A stretch of 64,000 bases of DNA from Anas platyrhynchos (Eukaryota > Chordata > Aves > Anseriformes > Anatidae), in assembly GCF_047663525.1 (NCBI RefSeq), contig NC_092621.1, forward strand, positions 77,986,501 to 78,050,500, given 5' to 3'. The notes under the pieces were generated by a model. That model was given only the letters and a program-made list of their open reading frames with translations, did not search any database and was not told the DNA's origin. Shown piece after piece: positions 12,401-26,100 of the stretch (position 1 is the stretch's first letter; each line of letters starts with the position of its first letter). A program made the position numbers and the translations under genes.

Positions 12401-13809
12401 TGTGCAGGTGCAACTTTTATGTTACAACAATGCCAGGAGTGGCAACTGGGTGTCAAAGGCAACAGCTGTGATGATACAAGGACCACTGAAAAATTCAAGG
12501 GAACAAACCCAAAATATCAGGATATTTAAAAACACATTTATTTGCCTTGAAAATTCAGATGTTCAAAATTCAGAAGATAAGAGTAACATAGTTTAAATTT
12601 TATTGGAAGCACGATAAAAAATGGTAGTTCTTTATTGTGGATTTTAATGAATACCCTTAGCTACAGCAGTGTAAGATGCTATTATCCCCAGCATCCTCTT
12701 GCAGCAAGCTGCCAGAAGTTACTGCTCCTGCAGAACAGCTGGCAGAAGGGAACATGGACCTTACTGTCCTACTGCAACTAAGAGTAACTGCAGTATGTAG
12801 TGTGTATGTTCTTTATATATCCACACTGAAAGGGTAATAATGCAATAATTACAGTGATCTGCAGGAAAAAAGACAAGTCAGGAGTAACAGCATCCAGAAG
12901 TATCACCATCTTACTTCACTGCAAAGACAGCTGTCGGAGCTCAACCAGCAAAGCCCTAGAAGAGAGGCAAAGAAGTAGAGACTCACACAACACTCTGACT
13001 TGGGTTATATTTAGGAGGCCTCATTTTTGCACATAGATCCATACAAGATTTGTACATAAAACTCCTGGTGAAAACTGTCAGTATATACACCAAACTAATA
13101 GATGATAATCCTAGGCGTTAGGGAATCACATTGCATAAACATACAGGTATTACCGCAACAAAAGACAAACAGACTAAAGAATAATAGTCTACAAACATCA
13201 AAACACAGCATCAAAAATCTATCAATATTACTTTTCAATTGAAATTTCAAGATGTATAATATTGTTTCATGGTAGAAAACAACTTCTAATTAACAAAACT
13301 TCATGAAAAATGTTTCTTTAAAACAAAAACAAAACAAAAAAAAAGAAAAACAGCTGAAACATTTTGAACTTCACAGCACTGCTAACTGCTATTACTATAG
13401 TTTTGCTTAAAGAAAAAAAGGAAGGAAAGGAACGGACTATTTTGTCGCCAAATTATTCAATGAAGTACAAAAACTTTCTCTGTAATTCAATCTCTCTGTC
13501 TTCTTATCTGTACCAGAAACTCCGATTCGCACAAGGGGACTCAGAAGTTTCACATACTTTCCTGCAGCTATTGCACAATCCCTACTGATAGACAAAAGAT
13601 TACATGCACCAGGTGCTGGAACCAAATTCTTCTGTCTCCATCACAAGTGCTTGAGGTTAATAACATTAAATAGGCTTTCATGGAAAGTTAAATGCAAAAT
13701 AAATTTGAGATAACATTAGCAAATGGCTTAATCACAGACAGCCGACTGATAAATAAAAAGTAAAAGGTTTTAATCTATCTTGAAGAAAAAGACAGTTGCT
13801 TTTTATGCT
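9481..13809. other. AT-rich intergenic stretch, no gene seen
   Basis: Both strands show only short chance frames, many A- or T-runs and scattered poly(A)-like hexamers. No homology to a known protein, RNA gene or transposon was recognised. It lies between the convergent ANKRD34B and FAM151B 3' ends and may include 3' UTR of either. Confidence 0.5.
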
Positions 13810-14213
13810 TGTTGTGGAGGAATGGGTAAGTGAAGTAGGTCATGTGGATGTTGAGCAGCTAGGAGGCCGCGAGTTAACAAAGTATCGAACACAGCTCAAA
13901 TGAGCCTGAGAAAATACGTAAATGCAGCCTGGGAAGGAATGTAAGTTCTGGGAGGTTTTAGGGAGGTTTCAGGGAGGTTTCAGGTACAAGAACGTGATAT
14001 CTGTTGGTATGCTGGGAAAGTACTAACTGTGTTATTTTGGTGGGAAACTAGCTGATAGAATAGAGAAATGCACTAACCAATCATGAGCTTAGCTTTTGCA
14101 ATATGTATGAGCTAATTATATTGAATTAGATAAAAGACGACTGAGCTATCCAATAAATCGAAGTTCACTGATCACTCATATTGAGCGTCTGTGTCTTCCT
14201 TCCGTCGACAACA
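13810..14213 (+). mobile_element. Solo LTR of an avian endogenous retrovirus
   Basis: A 404-base unit begins TGTTGT and ends ACAACA, the inverted TG...CA termini of retroviral LTRs. Inside, in order, are short GGGAGGTTTCA-type repeats near 13960-13982, a CCAAT-like box near 14077, and an AATAAA signal in CCAATAAATCG near 14153. These are followed by a stretch ending in the TCTGTGTCTTCCTTCC-like sequence typical of avian LTR 3' ends. No internal retroviral genes flank it, so it is a solo LTR fossil. The termini look whole, but I see no clear target-site duplication. The family is uncertain (ERVK/alpharetrovirus-like). Confidence 0.7.
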
Positions 14214-16972
14214 AATGGTTTCGCAACAGCTTGTTTGTTTTCAGTCAGAGTAGACCAAAACTGAATAATTCAACTGTTTTTAAAGAATTTTCTTTGAATT
14301 CACAGTACATTTGAAAAACACAAACCTCAGAAAACTGGCTTCTGTTTTGGTTTAGTCATTACAAACATTGCTTCTGAATTTCATTGAGTAGTTATGGAGG
14401 ATTAATGATGCCACCTCTCTTCTGTGACATTATATTATCTGTTTAGTAAGTTCCACCAAATTCGCAGAAAAATATATGACTTGAGCTACATCTGAAGTAA
14501 ATTTCAAACGTTTTATTAATCAATTAACTCACCTGGATATCCAGAACAATACCTAATCCATTAAAGACAACCGGGTTTGTTATGTAACAATGACAAGTAT
14601 GTCTAAAAACTTGGCTGAAAGATAACAAAATAACACTGCTGGAGAAAAAAAAAAATCCACAAGCAGAAGGCAAAACTCCTAAAGAAAGTTTTAAGGACAA
14701 GGAATAGATCATTTGCGGGAGAAAAAAAGGAGACATCAACAGCTAGAGCAACACAGAACTTTCACAGATAGCTGTTTCCAACAGAATAAACAACTGGCTT
14801 TCATCTCATCTTTACTGTCTTACTGCTAGCCCCACAGTTAACACATCTGGTATTACAAGGAGATATTACAGCATGAAAACAGAGAAACAAAGTCAAATTA
14901 ATTTATTTTTATGCAAGTCAGACCAGGACCCAAGCCCTTTTGCAGGAAACTAACAGAGATACATGGGTAAAAAAAGAAAACAGAGAGAAATTCAGATTTA
15001 AAGGATAACCCATACAGAATAATCAACTTCAGAATATTGTCAAATCCCTCTGTCACTGCAAGAACGCTTCATAGAACTCACTCCAGCACTTCGTTTAATC
15101 TATTTTCACACGTCTTGTTACCTTAATTGATTTTTCTGGTAATCAGACTGTGTCTTCATTTAATTGCATCTGACTATCTCTGTTTATTCATATCCACATA
15201 TATTAGCCAGTGATATTTCTTCTACGATGCCTGTATCCTTAAAAGTACTTCTGGCAATTGCTGATAATGTTTTATTACTTAATAGTTTAATCAGTTTTAA
15301 CAACTCCTAATACTTCGGGTATTAAAAAACCTGAACTATACTTTTTCATACTAGCTTGCTGTATGTACTGTAGACTCAAAGCAACATCCAGAACTTTGGT
15401 TAATGGGACCTTTGGTCAGTCAAACGTCCTGTTCTCCCTGGAAAGGAGTAAGGTGAAAAGGTCATTATCCAAGAGTGTCCCTACATGATCAGATCTGTTT
15501 TCATGCCTGTTCAGGTAATAGCTCCTGAAACCTGGGTTGGTCAAAATGATCTGATTAGAAAATGGTCCTTAAAGTACTTAAAATATTCTCCATAGTTATG
15601 GCAAGGAAGGAAATAGTTAATGACTCTTCTTCCAGTGCAATAGCAAAGTGTGCCCACAAAGCCAATAGAAACAGATGCTACAAAGAATAGAGAAGATAAA
15701 TCTGTTCAAACCTGCTCATGTTGGCATAGTTAACTAAACAATACATCTTTTCTCCCAATTCATTAAAAGGAATCACACTGACAAAGTTGACCTTTTGGTG
15801 GTTGCTGCCATTCATTTTAATAAATGCAGACAGAAGAGAGGCAAAAAAATGCTTAAATTAGGCCTTTTCCTGCAGATGACAAAGAAGGTTGCAATGAGTT
15901 TATTTTTTCTGAAGGGAAAGTTTAACTTCCGAAAATTTTTGAAATTGCATTCTGTGAGTCAAAAAGACGTCCAGTACAGGGGAATGTAGAAAATAACTGT
16001 ACAATCACAGAAATGTACAATTTTTGTGGTAAGCACCAATTACTGTACAGCTATTTTACTCTTAAAGCCTCTGGCTTTCAAAAAGACTACAACAGAGCAT
16101 TTTACATAGCTACTCTTACACTTAAAATTTAGTTTAAGACTCTTGAAAGAACAATCAGCACTTCTCGATCTTATAAACCACTGTAGGTCTTTTTAATACT
16201 GTAGCTGATACATACTTCACTGCAATCCATCCATGTGCTTTAAGTACAGGTCAGAATTACAGTTCATTTCACCATCTCTCTCTGCCCCAGTGCCTCTTTC
16301 AGCTACAGCTACAACTCCAGCTTTTCACAGTCCAGGGACACAGTGCATGCTGCTGACGGCTTGGAATGCATGGAGGAAAGCCATGAAATGTATGACTGCC
16401 ACACTTCAATGAACTTGATTAGTTTTAATTCAGGAAAAATAACTATTTTATCTGCCCGGGACATGTAGCATCACGCATCCCACACCCAGCAATCAGAATC
16501 TTCGATTCACTAGGACTGAGAAAATTGTCTATTATGACAGCAGTAAAAATGGAGTGTATCAGGTTGAGCTACAAAATAAAAAGTTTTCAGAAACTGTGTA
16601 TCTCTGTACTTACTACAACCTCAATTCTTGTCTGCCTGTATAAAGTGTGAACTATTTTCTTTCGTAGACATCAAGTGTCCCATAACTGGCTTACACAAAA
16701 GCAGTTGGTAGCAAATTATCATGGTCCACAGCTACGCACTGAGGCCACCCTCCTCTTTATATGCTTGCAGGGAACAAGTGCTAGAAGGAGAGGGGAGATG
16801 CATATGATGAGCAAGTAACAATTCTGACCTATCAAAGAGGCATTATTTGGGAAAACTTTTAAGAAAGTTACACAAAAGCTTCCTCAATAACCACGGGTAT
16901 GTTCACTGAACGAGAAGTTTTCATGTTTAAAGAGGCGAAGTATTACAAGGTCTCAGCTCATGGGCTTCACAG
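14214..16972 (-). other. FAM151B: AT-rich stretch, probably FAM151B 3' UTR plus intergenic
   Basis: No coding sequence was recognised. The part next to 16973 must hold the FAM151B 3' UTR. Several minus-strand AATAAA or ATTAAA candidates exist (for example near 15899 and 16191), but none is clearly the used site. Confidence 0.4.
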
Positions 16973-17126
16973 TTAGCATTCTATTCCTATGGCTTTTTTG
17001 AATTCAGAATTTTGTGGTTCTAAGACGTCATAGTAAACCCTACTTTTATCAAAGTTTTTTCGGATGTAAAGCAAATCTTCTACAGAATACACATCTTCTT
17101 TCCCTGTCCAAATGGTGAGGCTGTAC
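16973..17126 (-). CDS. FAM151B: FAM151B coding exon 5 (last)
   Basis: Encodes YSLTIWTGKEDVYSVEDLL, then the YYDVLEPQN motif and the C-terminus FKKAIGIEC before TAA. The acceptor TATAG|GTACAG is preceded by a run of T and TC dinucleotides. The C-terminus is shorter by a couple of residues than the human one. Confidence 0.94.
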
Positions 17127-20100
17127 CTATAAAAAAAAAAAGAGAGAGAGAGACAGAGAAAATAGAGAGTAATTTAAAGGATGTAAGACAGAAAGACATT
17201 GCACTAATATGCTTTTAAAAATAGTCAGGTCTATGGTATCTTAATTTTAGCAATGAAACTACATACCAAAAAATTATCTCCTTTAGATTTCATAGTTAAG
17301 CAACAAAAATTTATGAACTACCCGAATTAAACATCCCTGTCCTCTTTACCCATTCACATCCAGGAAAATCATCTTCCCCCACCCTGCATTTGTGGTGCAA
17401 GGAACTGTGCTGATGGTCTCTATACTCGTCTTATTACCACAATGACTTACAATTACCAGGAAAATCAATTCTTGAAAATGCTACTTCAAAAACGGGCATG
17501 CTCCAACACATGCTCAAACTAGTTTGCACAGGGACCCTACAGAATGCTTACCACAGACAGGATAGCATAAGAACATGATTGCAAGCCTCTAAATAAACCT
17601 CTATTTGATGAATGTGAATGACAATTTGCAAAGGCCACATTTTTTTTTCCTTAGAGATGAAGAAAATCGCACAGTTTGGTTCTAGTAAAATTTAAGTTCT
17701 TGCAACTACAACTAAATTTGTTAGAACTTCCCAAGGAGAAGGACTGCAAATTTTTAAAGATGGACAGTTGTCCGTTACCCAACACAATTTATACTGAGCC
17801 TGGTTCTTGTATGAACTGTTCAAGGAATTTTCAAGGAATAAAATAAACAATGCATGGCAGATATCCAGCAAAGAAATTTCAGCTAAACATTATGTTTGAT
17901 AAAATAATAAATAGTTACAGAGCTACAGAGCAATAGTTACAGAGCATTATAACAGCAAACAGGAGGCAATCTTAATAATTGGTGATATCAGTGTGGTGGC
18001 ATTTTCTCACATCTGTGATGCGTAGTGATGACATCTGATTAACTGGATGTATCTTCCATACCATATCATGCATGCTTTTCTCATTAATTGCACAGACTTT
18101 ATTATAACTTTAAAAATATATATATAAAAAAATAAAAACATTTCTGTCCAGAATATCCATATAACAAACTTTTTTTTTCTTTTTTTTTTTTTCCCTTTAC
18201 TAAAACTGTATTAATTTAAAACAGAGGTAAATCAAGACTGTAGCTGTATGTCAGCAAAGCCAGCTCAGGAATTTCTGACTTCTAATGCCACTAAAAAATT
18301 GAGAATTTAAGGATGAGGTGAAGAGAAAATCCTGCTATTTCAGTGGGAATTATGCTTTTATACACTGAAGAAATATTTGAGAATGACACAAAGAAATGAA
18401 TTTCTCAGTTTACAATAATCAACATTTCTCTCTCAATTCTCCACTGTTAACATGAACACTTAATTTTTCTGCCTTATTTTCACTAATTACTTAGAAATTT
18501 TTCAGGAAACTATTTGTATTAAATTCTCTGGTTTGTGCTTTGACCTTGTTTAGTGCTTAAGGAACAACTTTATTGAAGTGTAGGTAAGCAGAGTAGGTGA
18601 AAAAAAATAGTAAATGGCAGTGTGTAAAAAGCAGATTTTATTCTTCTTCTATAATAGGCAAATACAAGTTGGCTATGAAATTGTTATGGGCTTATACGAA
18701 GAGTTTTTAAAAGGAAATATAACTTGGTGTTTGGAAACTACTTAATATATTTCAAGTACCTAATCCAAACAAGTTTGCAGCAAACTTCCTGACTTCTGTA
18801 GCACTGGTTTTGGCTGGGACAGAATTAATTTTCTTCATAGTAGATCAGTATGGGATAAGTTTTGGAATTGTGATCAAAACAGTGTTCATTACACAACATC
18901 ATGCACAGCAGTAAAAACTTGTGGGAGTGGAGGGAAGTTTGCCAGGGTTGCTGTTGATAAGGTACTGGCTGGGTTAGTGGTGAGCAATTGCTTTTGCATT
19001 GCTTGTTTTTCTTGGTTTTGCTTTATTTTGTGCCTCCTCTTACCTAGAAAACTGTCTTTAACTTAGCTGATGAGTTTTCTCACTTTTGCCCTTATGCTTC
19101 TCTTTCCAGTCCTGCTGGGGTAGAGCTGGGTGATGCCCAGCTTCCTACCGAGGTTAACAAACACATTCCAGCTCAAAAATCACCTTGATGTTTTTATGGC
19201 ACATTATTATATAGTATACAAATAACCTAATGCAAGGAATATATAAAATGTCAGTATTAAACCTCATTAATTCTAAATTGCAACATCAAACTGCTTGGTC
19301 TATGTAACTACATTAGTCTTATGAAATGCATGTAATGGAATTGGATTACTTATAAATCCAATTAATCCTATAAATGATTCATTAACTATAAAAAGTAATT
19401 TTAAAAGAGGCTTCTGTGATAAAACAACTGAAGAACTGATGGAGTTAAGAAACTAAAGGAATAAGCTAAAAGAAAATATTTTCAATTTAATTGGGATAAG
19501 CATGTACATATAGATGCACTGTACTTAATATAACAAATATGTACCTTTATAATAAGGACTGATAAAATTGAAGCAAGTCCCTCAAACTTACCTGTCTGAC
19601 TGTTGTATTAACCAACAAAGCTCAGACATTGACTGTCGTACTAATGCTGCTCTTACAGGGAATGTAACAGGCTGGGAAAGTGTACTGCATATGTGAGCCA
19701 TTTCTTTCACCATCGTCCAGTCATAGCCTACAACAAAGGCCATTTAAAATAAAGACATGATGATTTATAGAACGGTAAGCTTGCAAGACAGAACAAGAGC
19801 AAACACTGGTTTTGTGAAAATCAGATAAATCAAAAAAGAAATCACCAAATGATTATAAATAAAAAATGTCAATGTCTCAATACTAAAATGGAAGAAGAAA
19901 CTTATTTACATTAACTGCAGTGTTATTTTGGATAAAGGTACAGAATGTAACATGTTTAATGTCCAGGAAACTGTATCGTTACTCTTTTTCTAAAAATGCG
20001 TTGCCACTGACTTCAGTATGTACTAGTTTTAACATGACTGTAGCCCTAAAAAAAACAGAAACATTACAAAGAAAACAAACAAACAAAAACAACAACAACA

Positions 20101-23100
20101 ACAACAAACAAACAAACAAACAAACACCACTAAACGCTAGAAAATAAGCAATCTAAAACACTTGCAGTGCTTGCTGCTGAGATTTTTACAAGCACTGGAG
20201 ATAAAATGCTTTTTAACTTTCCTCTTCTAAAGGCTATGAAAATCTTAACTTCAGTAACATCAGTTAATCATTTGTTGCTCAATTACTCTACTGCAATGTA
20301 GGTACTGCAAAGCCTACAAAAGCACAAAATTTTAAATAAAGGTTTTGTTGGGCAAACAGTAACTTGCAGTTGTAAGCATTCAAATAAGCTGTTTCTCTTT
20401 TGTCTTACAGTACATCCATAATTAGCATCATCATAAACTGAAGTTTTGAATGAACAACATAAAGTTACATTTATTAAAAAAAGATTATTCAGTACAATAT
20501 TTCCTATGCGCATTTCCAACAACTTCTTACTTGACTGATAATACTTTGGAGAAAATACAAGCCAAAAAAAACCCTCTATAACATACAACACAATCATAAC
20601 AAAATTCTAAATCTTGCTAATAAATAATAAGCAATTGGGAATGGTGTATAATTTTGTCACTGTAGTCCCAGATGATACTGCTGGGAACTGTGTCATTGCA
20701 CACAAATGCATGGGCCCTGGAGTAAAAAATCCCAACAAAGCAGCTCTGAGAACTGTGAGAGGATGCCTGTAGAAAAGATCCTAAAGTAATGTTTACACGT
20801 TCCAGATTTAAACTTTAGTTAGGGATTAACAATAACAAACTGCAATTAGATTCACAAAACTGAGATTTCCAGAAATTATTAACATCAATAACTTGGAAAA
20901 TCTATAGCACAAATTCAATTCTTCAATAGAAATGCTGAAAACAATGCTGACCAGCAATTTGATTTCAGTTGTCTAATGGAAGAGCAAAATCATAGGTTTT
21001 AAAACTTCCAGCTAATCAGTTTTTCCTTAGGAACTGTGCCAGAGTTCTGCTTACCATTCCGATCCCGCCACGATTCAGGGAGCAGACCACCTGAAACAGA
21101 ACTCAGGCACTTTGTCCCCAAGAGATTGTGCAGTACATGAGAATGAGAAGAACAAAGTACTGCTTATTTTAACAGAAACACTGGATTTTCACACAGTTCC
21201 ATTGCAACTCAAAGAGAGAACTAATAGCTATGCAACACACTATCAAATATATATCAAGAAAGAAAACAATTCTTATATTCACACTGTTTTCAAACTGACA
21301 AGATGGCATTCGATTTATTTTGAATCAACTATGAAATTAACTTGGAGGGAGTAGGCTATAGAGCATATGAATTAAATCTTCTACCTTTACCTTTATTTTG
21401 CTGGTCAGGGTGCCACCCAGTCGTCCACCCCAGCGACAAGGTTACGTCTGGGAAAACCGAAGTGACCGTGTCAAGGAATCCTTTCGCATCCACGGCGCTG
21501 CTGCTCCCGTTCGGTCCTGGCAGGATGTCTGCGTTGAGCCAAACAGGTCGCCTCAACTGCGGCTTCACACGCTCGAGAAGCTCCAGGGAAGGCTGTACGG
21601 CATCTAGACTGTGCCAGCAACATGCAGATGAGGTGAGACGTCTTACCAGACCGAGGATGGGAAAGGCACCATGCGTGTACAGGAGGGGAAGTTGATGAAA
21701 ACTCCCCACGTAACACAGGCAGCATCTGAGCAGGTGCTGAGGAGCCTTTCTACCACAGGGTGACTGCCCAAAATGAACTGCTTCATGGCTCGTACTTCAT
21801 GGCTCTTCTAACATCAGGCTTTGTAAGACTTGGACTTTATTGGGTGCTTGGTAAGGACTTTAGTAAAGGAAGCCACAGCAGGCTCTGGCTAACATTTGTA
21901 ATCAGATTAGACAACTGGGCTGACAATACCTGAAAGCCACAAGTGCTGTCATAAATCTAAATTTATTTCTTCTATCCGAGGATGTTCCTGAGGCTTATAT
22001 ACTACCTGAAGGCTGAAAGTAGTCTCTCTCAACCTAGCTTAAAATTTTGACATTTTTTGTTGACGAACAGCTATTTCAAATCCTGCTGACAGAAAAAAAT
22101 TACCTTCACATCTGTGCAAGACGACGCACCTGTATTAGGACAATAAAAAGACAAAAACTGAGCATTTTGGGCAACTAACAGGGTGAAAGGGCACTCATCT
22201 GAACATTTTAACCCTGGTAGTGGTTACTCCCATAGCTCAGAAGTGTGGCATACCAGCGGCTGCATTATCTATATCCTATAGATCATTATTAAGTATGCGA
22301 CGTCGTCACTTGAGCAACCGATGTAGAAACCTCCTGTAAGCATTTAACAAAATGTTGTAAGTCATACAACATTTGTTACTCTCTTAAATCAAAATAAAGA
22401 GCATAGCTAGAAAGCAAACCATAGCCTTTCCCCATCCTAACAAAACTTTCAGAAGTTTTGTAGGAAAAAAAAAAAAAAAAGAAATGTAGAATAATAATAA
22501 ATGTAGAATAATGGGAAAGGGACTGAATGCCAAGAAAACAGATAATTTTTCTCACTCAGCAAATTAATGAACATTCCACATAACATTTAGGAATTTGAAA
22601 TTGTAATGATCAGAGTCGTGCTTTCCTTATTAATAGCAAGGACCTGTGTTTTCTCCTGCGAGTCCTTCTCACCATTTTGTAAGGTTGGTTCTGGAACAAG
22701 CTATTCCCAAACCCAGCTCAGGATGAGGTCAGATGAATCATGTCAGGATGTTCAGCCAGACATGAGAACGGCAGCCAGCTGTGTACCCTGAGCTGCCTGT
22801 GTTACTTACTGTGAAAAGTCATTTTGTACATTTTAACTTCTGTGTTGTTGAGAAAACTGCATATTGTCAGGAATTCCACCCAGCACTTTCAGTTATTAAG
22901 TACTGGCTCCACTGGCTCTTTTTTTTTTTTTTTTTTTTCCCAGAGAAAAGCTAGTAATGGCTTGAATTAACATTATTGGTTTAAGTATTTTTCACATCTT
23001 ATGAAGCCAGAACACTTCACATGTTCCCAGAACTAATATGCAGGTGATTCTCCAAATCAGCAGACTGCCTTCATTTTTGCTGTAAATTACATTACAATGT

Positions 23101-26100
23101 AAAGAGAAACAAACAAAGCAGCATCTCCCAAAAACAAGACAAACACACAAAAAAGAACCAACAGCCCTGAATAAATCTGAACAAATTAAAATGTATTGTT
23201 GACTCCACTTTAGATGATTCTGGCATTTTTGAAATGTGACTCTGAAGTCCTGTTGCAGAATACATTAATTCGAACAGGAAATGTGATTATGTGATTAATC
23301 AAGCTCACAGAGTAGAAATACAGAAAATATTTCTTTTTAAGCACCACTGGAATAACCTTCAAAACTTCAGCAACGGTACCCAAAGAAATATTATCCAAAT
23401 GAACATCAACTTCTGTGTCACTCATTTGAATGTATGTGCACTGTGTGCTTGTATTTTTTAAATACTTTTGTACAATCAGACTTTTATCATGCAATATAAT
23501 TTTTAAAGCTTTTAAAAAATCATTGCACTTGGACAGAAATTCCTTGTAGAATAAATGAGGCAACAGTTTTTAAATTAATTTCAGGAATAATTAAGACTGA
23601 ACTGAAAAAAAAATGAAAACCTCTCTACTTCTCTTAACATTTGTCTTTTCTGTCTAAGCAGACTTTTAGAGACTCTGTAACCACAAAAGTCTGCCCCCAA
23701 TTTCTGTATTCTCATGAACTTTTACATTAAAACTGTGATTACATTACACAGAACAACCCGTACAAATTTTATAGCTACCTAGCAATTTTTGTGTGTCTGT
23801 AACATACCAAGGCTCCTTTAAAAGCGCGGCTGGATTCTCCATCTGCTGCAAAAACTGATGTACACTGAGAATCAGACAAAGCTGAAGACAGGAATTGCAG
23901 AGATTATGTCTGAAAATCACAGCTCACTTTGAATACAATTTCAAACTTTTCCAAGCAATTCTATGAGCTTTTCAGGTGCATTTTCCAATAAAGCTAAGGA
24001 AACAGCACGGTTAAAATTGAAAGCTGAAATTGAGAAGATAGATCAAAGAAACTGAATTTACTTCAATATACATGCAACTTACCATACTGACAGTAATAAA
24101 GCTTTACTGTATTACAAATCATACTCAAAAATTTTATCATGCATGGTGAGAGATCGGACATTCAAAAGAATGAATTTCATTCATGAATTGAGAAATTCCC
24201 AACAGACTGTTAATATTGGAGCTGATGAGGGAACAGAAGTCCTCTCCTTTAAAATAAATTAAAAAAATAAAAAGAGTTCTGGAAAGAAAGATATATATGC
24301 TGATGGGAGATGACTTTTATTTATTTAATTTTTAATCAATATGACCTTCAGCAAGCCTGGAACAAAGCTAGCTTTTCAACAAGCTGTTCAGAAGCTCCTT
24401 AAACAGCCTTGACAGGTTCATTCCCCTTCCAGAGTAGAGAACACCACTGAGAAACCTGGAGAACAGCAGGAGTGACATGCATGCTGCTGGGCAGAGAGAG
24501 ACCCAGCGTGCTCAGCCCCATCTGCAGCCTGCAAGCCGCGCTGACTTCCAGCTGAGAGGCCGTCTTTCCTAATTTATTTGCTCAAGTAGAAAACTGGTGG
24601 GAGTTTTCCAGGTAGGCACTACCAAGTCAATTTTCCCAATGGGAGAATTTTGCTCAGTGGCAACTTGGAAAGAAGTTGACTGAACATGAAATCATCATTT
24701 GTGATTAAAAACACTTTAAAGCTTTTACTCTTGAAACGCATTCAGTAATTCTGACTATGATTCACTACAGTTACTGTTCAGTAAGGAAGGAATAACTCTA
24801 AATTGCACAATCAGAAATGGTTTGGTTTACGATCACCAAAAGATAGCACTACCTGTAAAACTGTTAATTGTTAAGAAGTAAGAATGATATACATATACAA
24901 ATATATATGTATATGTAGTATATACAAATGTTTTTGTCTTGAAATACCTCTTAAAATCCAACTTGATGCCTTTATCTGTGTTGACAATCACATCCAGCCA
25001 TTCCTGCAACGTGATGTCACTGTCTGTTTCAGGCGGATGAGCCATGATGGGGTCTCCCTTGCCACCACGGAGAAGGACATCTGCTTCTATCATGTGAGCC
25101 TCACCTGTTATTAAAAGATGACTGCTGTAAGAGAAAGCAAATCCAACAGCTCCAGAGTCTGCTTCAGAATCACAACTATTGGGAAGACTGTGCACGCTCT
25201 CCCCACAAAGCTCAGAGACTATGAGTTGCTCTGTGTGAAGCAACAGAGAATTTTTGGGGTAGTTCAGTCCGTAGGCACTTTAGAAATCTACAAGCAAGTG
25301 CAAATTGATTTTTGAATGCACATTTAGCCAAGTGAATGGCAAAATGAATATCCCAAACGTGGATCCACTCTTGCTAAATTTCAGACCTTTTTCACTTAAA
25401 ATAAAGTTCTGGAGCTTCTTAAAGAAAAGTCTCCAGAAGATTTTAATGCTGACAGAGACGCTGTCAGATTCCTTTTGTTTCACTCCCCAGGCTGGCGAAC
25501 TCACTTGAGCCAGAACTTCAAGAAAATGGTAGCTGAAGCTCAACACAAATGAGTGGAAATCTTAGGAAAGCTGAAAGCTTTTGATAACAGCTTCCTATAG
25601 GGAGAGGTATCTGAGAGCTTGGACAGTGCTAACAACTTTGCAGTGAATTCAATAGAAACGGTTACTTCGATGGAAATAGTGCAAAAAAAAAAAAAAAAAA
25701 AAAAAAAAGATGGTGATAATTGTATTGCTGATAAAAAGCAAATCAAAAGCATCACATGTATTTTGATGTTCACGTTGGTTAAAATTCACTACAACGTAGT
25801 GCTCATGAATAACCTGATATATGTTATTACCTGGAACCAAAAAAAAAAAAAAAAAGGAAAAAAAAAGTAGTAAATAAATTGTCCTGTTGAATCCAGTACA
25901 TATTACTGCGTGTGTTGGAGCAGTACCTAATTTCAAACCATCCTGAAAAGATGTAGAAGAGGATATACGAGGCCAAAACTGCTTGGGAACCCTAACTGCT
26001 TCTAGAAGAGGGGCAAAATTTGCCGAATATCCCTGACAAAGCTGCCACAAGCACTCGTCCCCCAGCACTTCGGCTGCTGCTGGATGGGGAGGTGCCCAAA

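Larger units (their letters stand above)
17127..19591 (-). other. FAM151B: FAM151B intron 4
   Basis: The intron is bounded by a good donor and acceptor. It contains AT-rich sequence with T- and A-runs near 18115-18195 and a solo LTR at about 18797-19165. No other gene was seen. Confidence 0.9.

Noticed and set aside
20073-20126. CAA/CAAA repeats and other simple arrays as a CRISPR-like or functional array
   Set aside because: They are plain microsatellites without spaced unique sequences, in a vertebrate intron.
24833-25243. 136-codon minus-strand frame as a separate gene
   Set aside because: Its middle is FAM151B exon 2. The ends are intron read-through beyond the splice sites.
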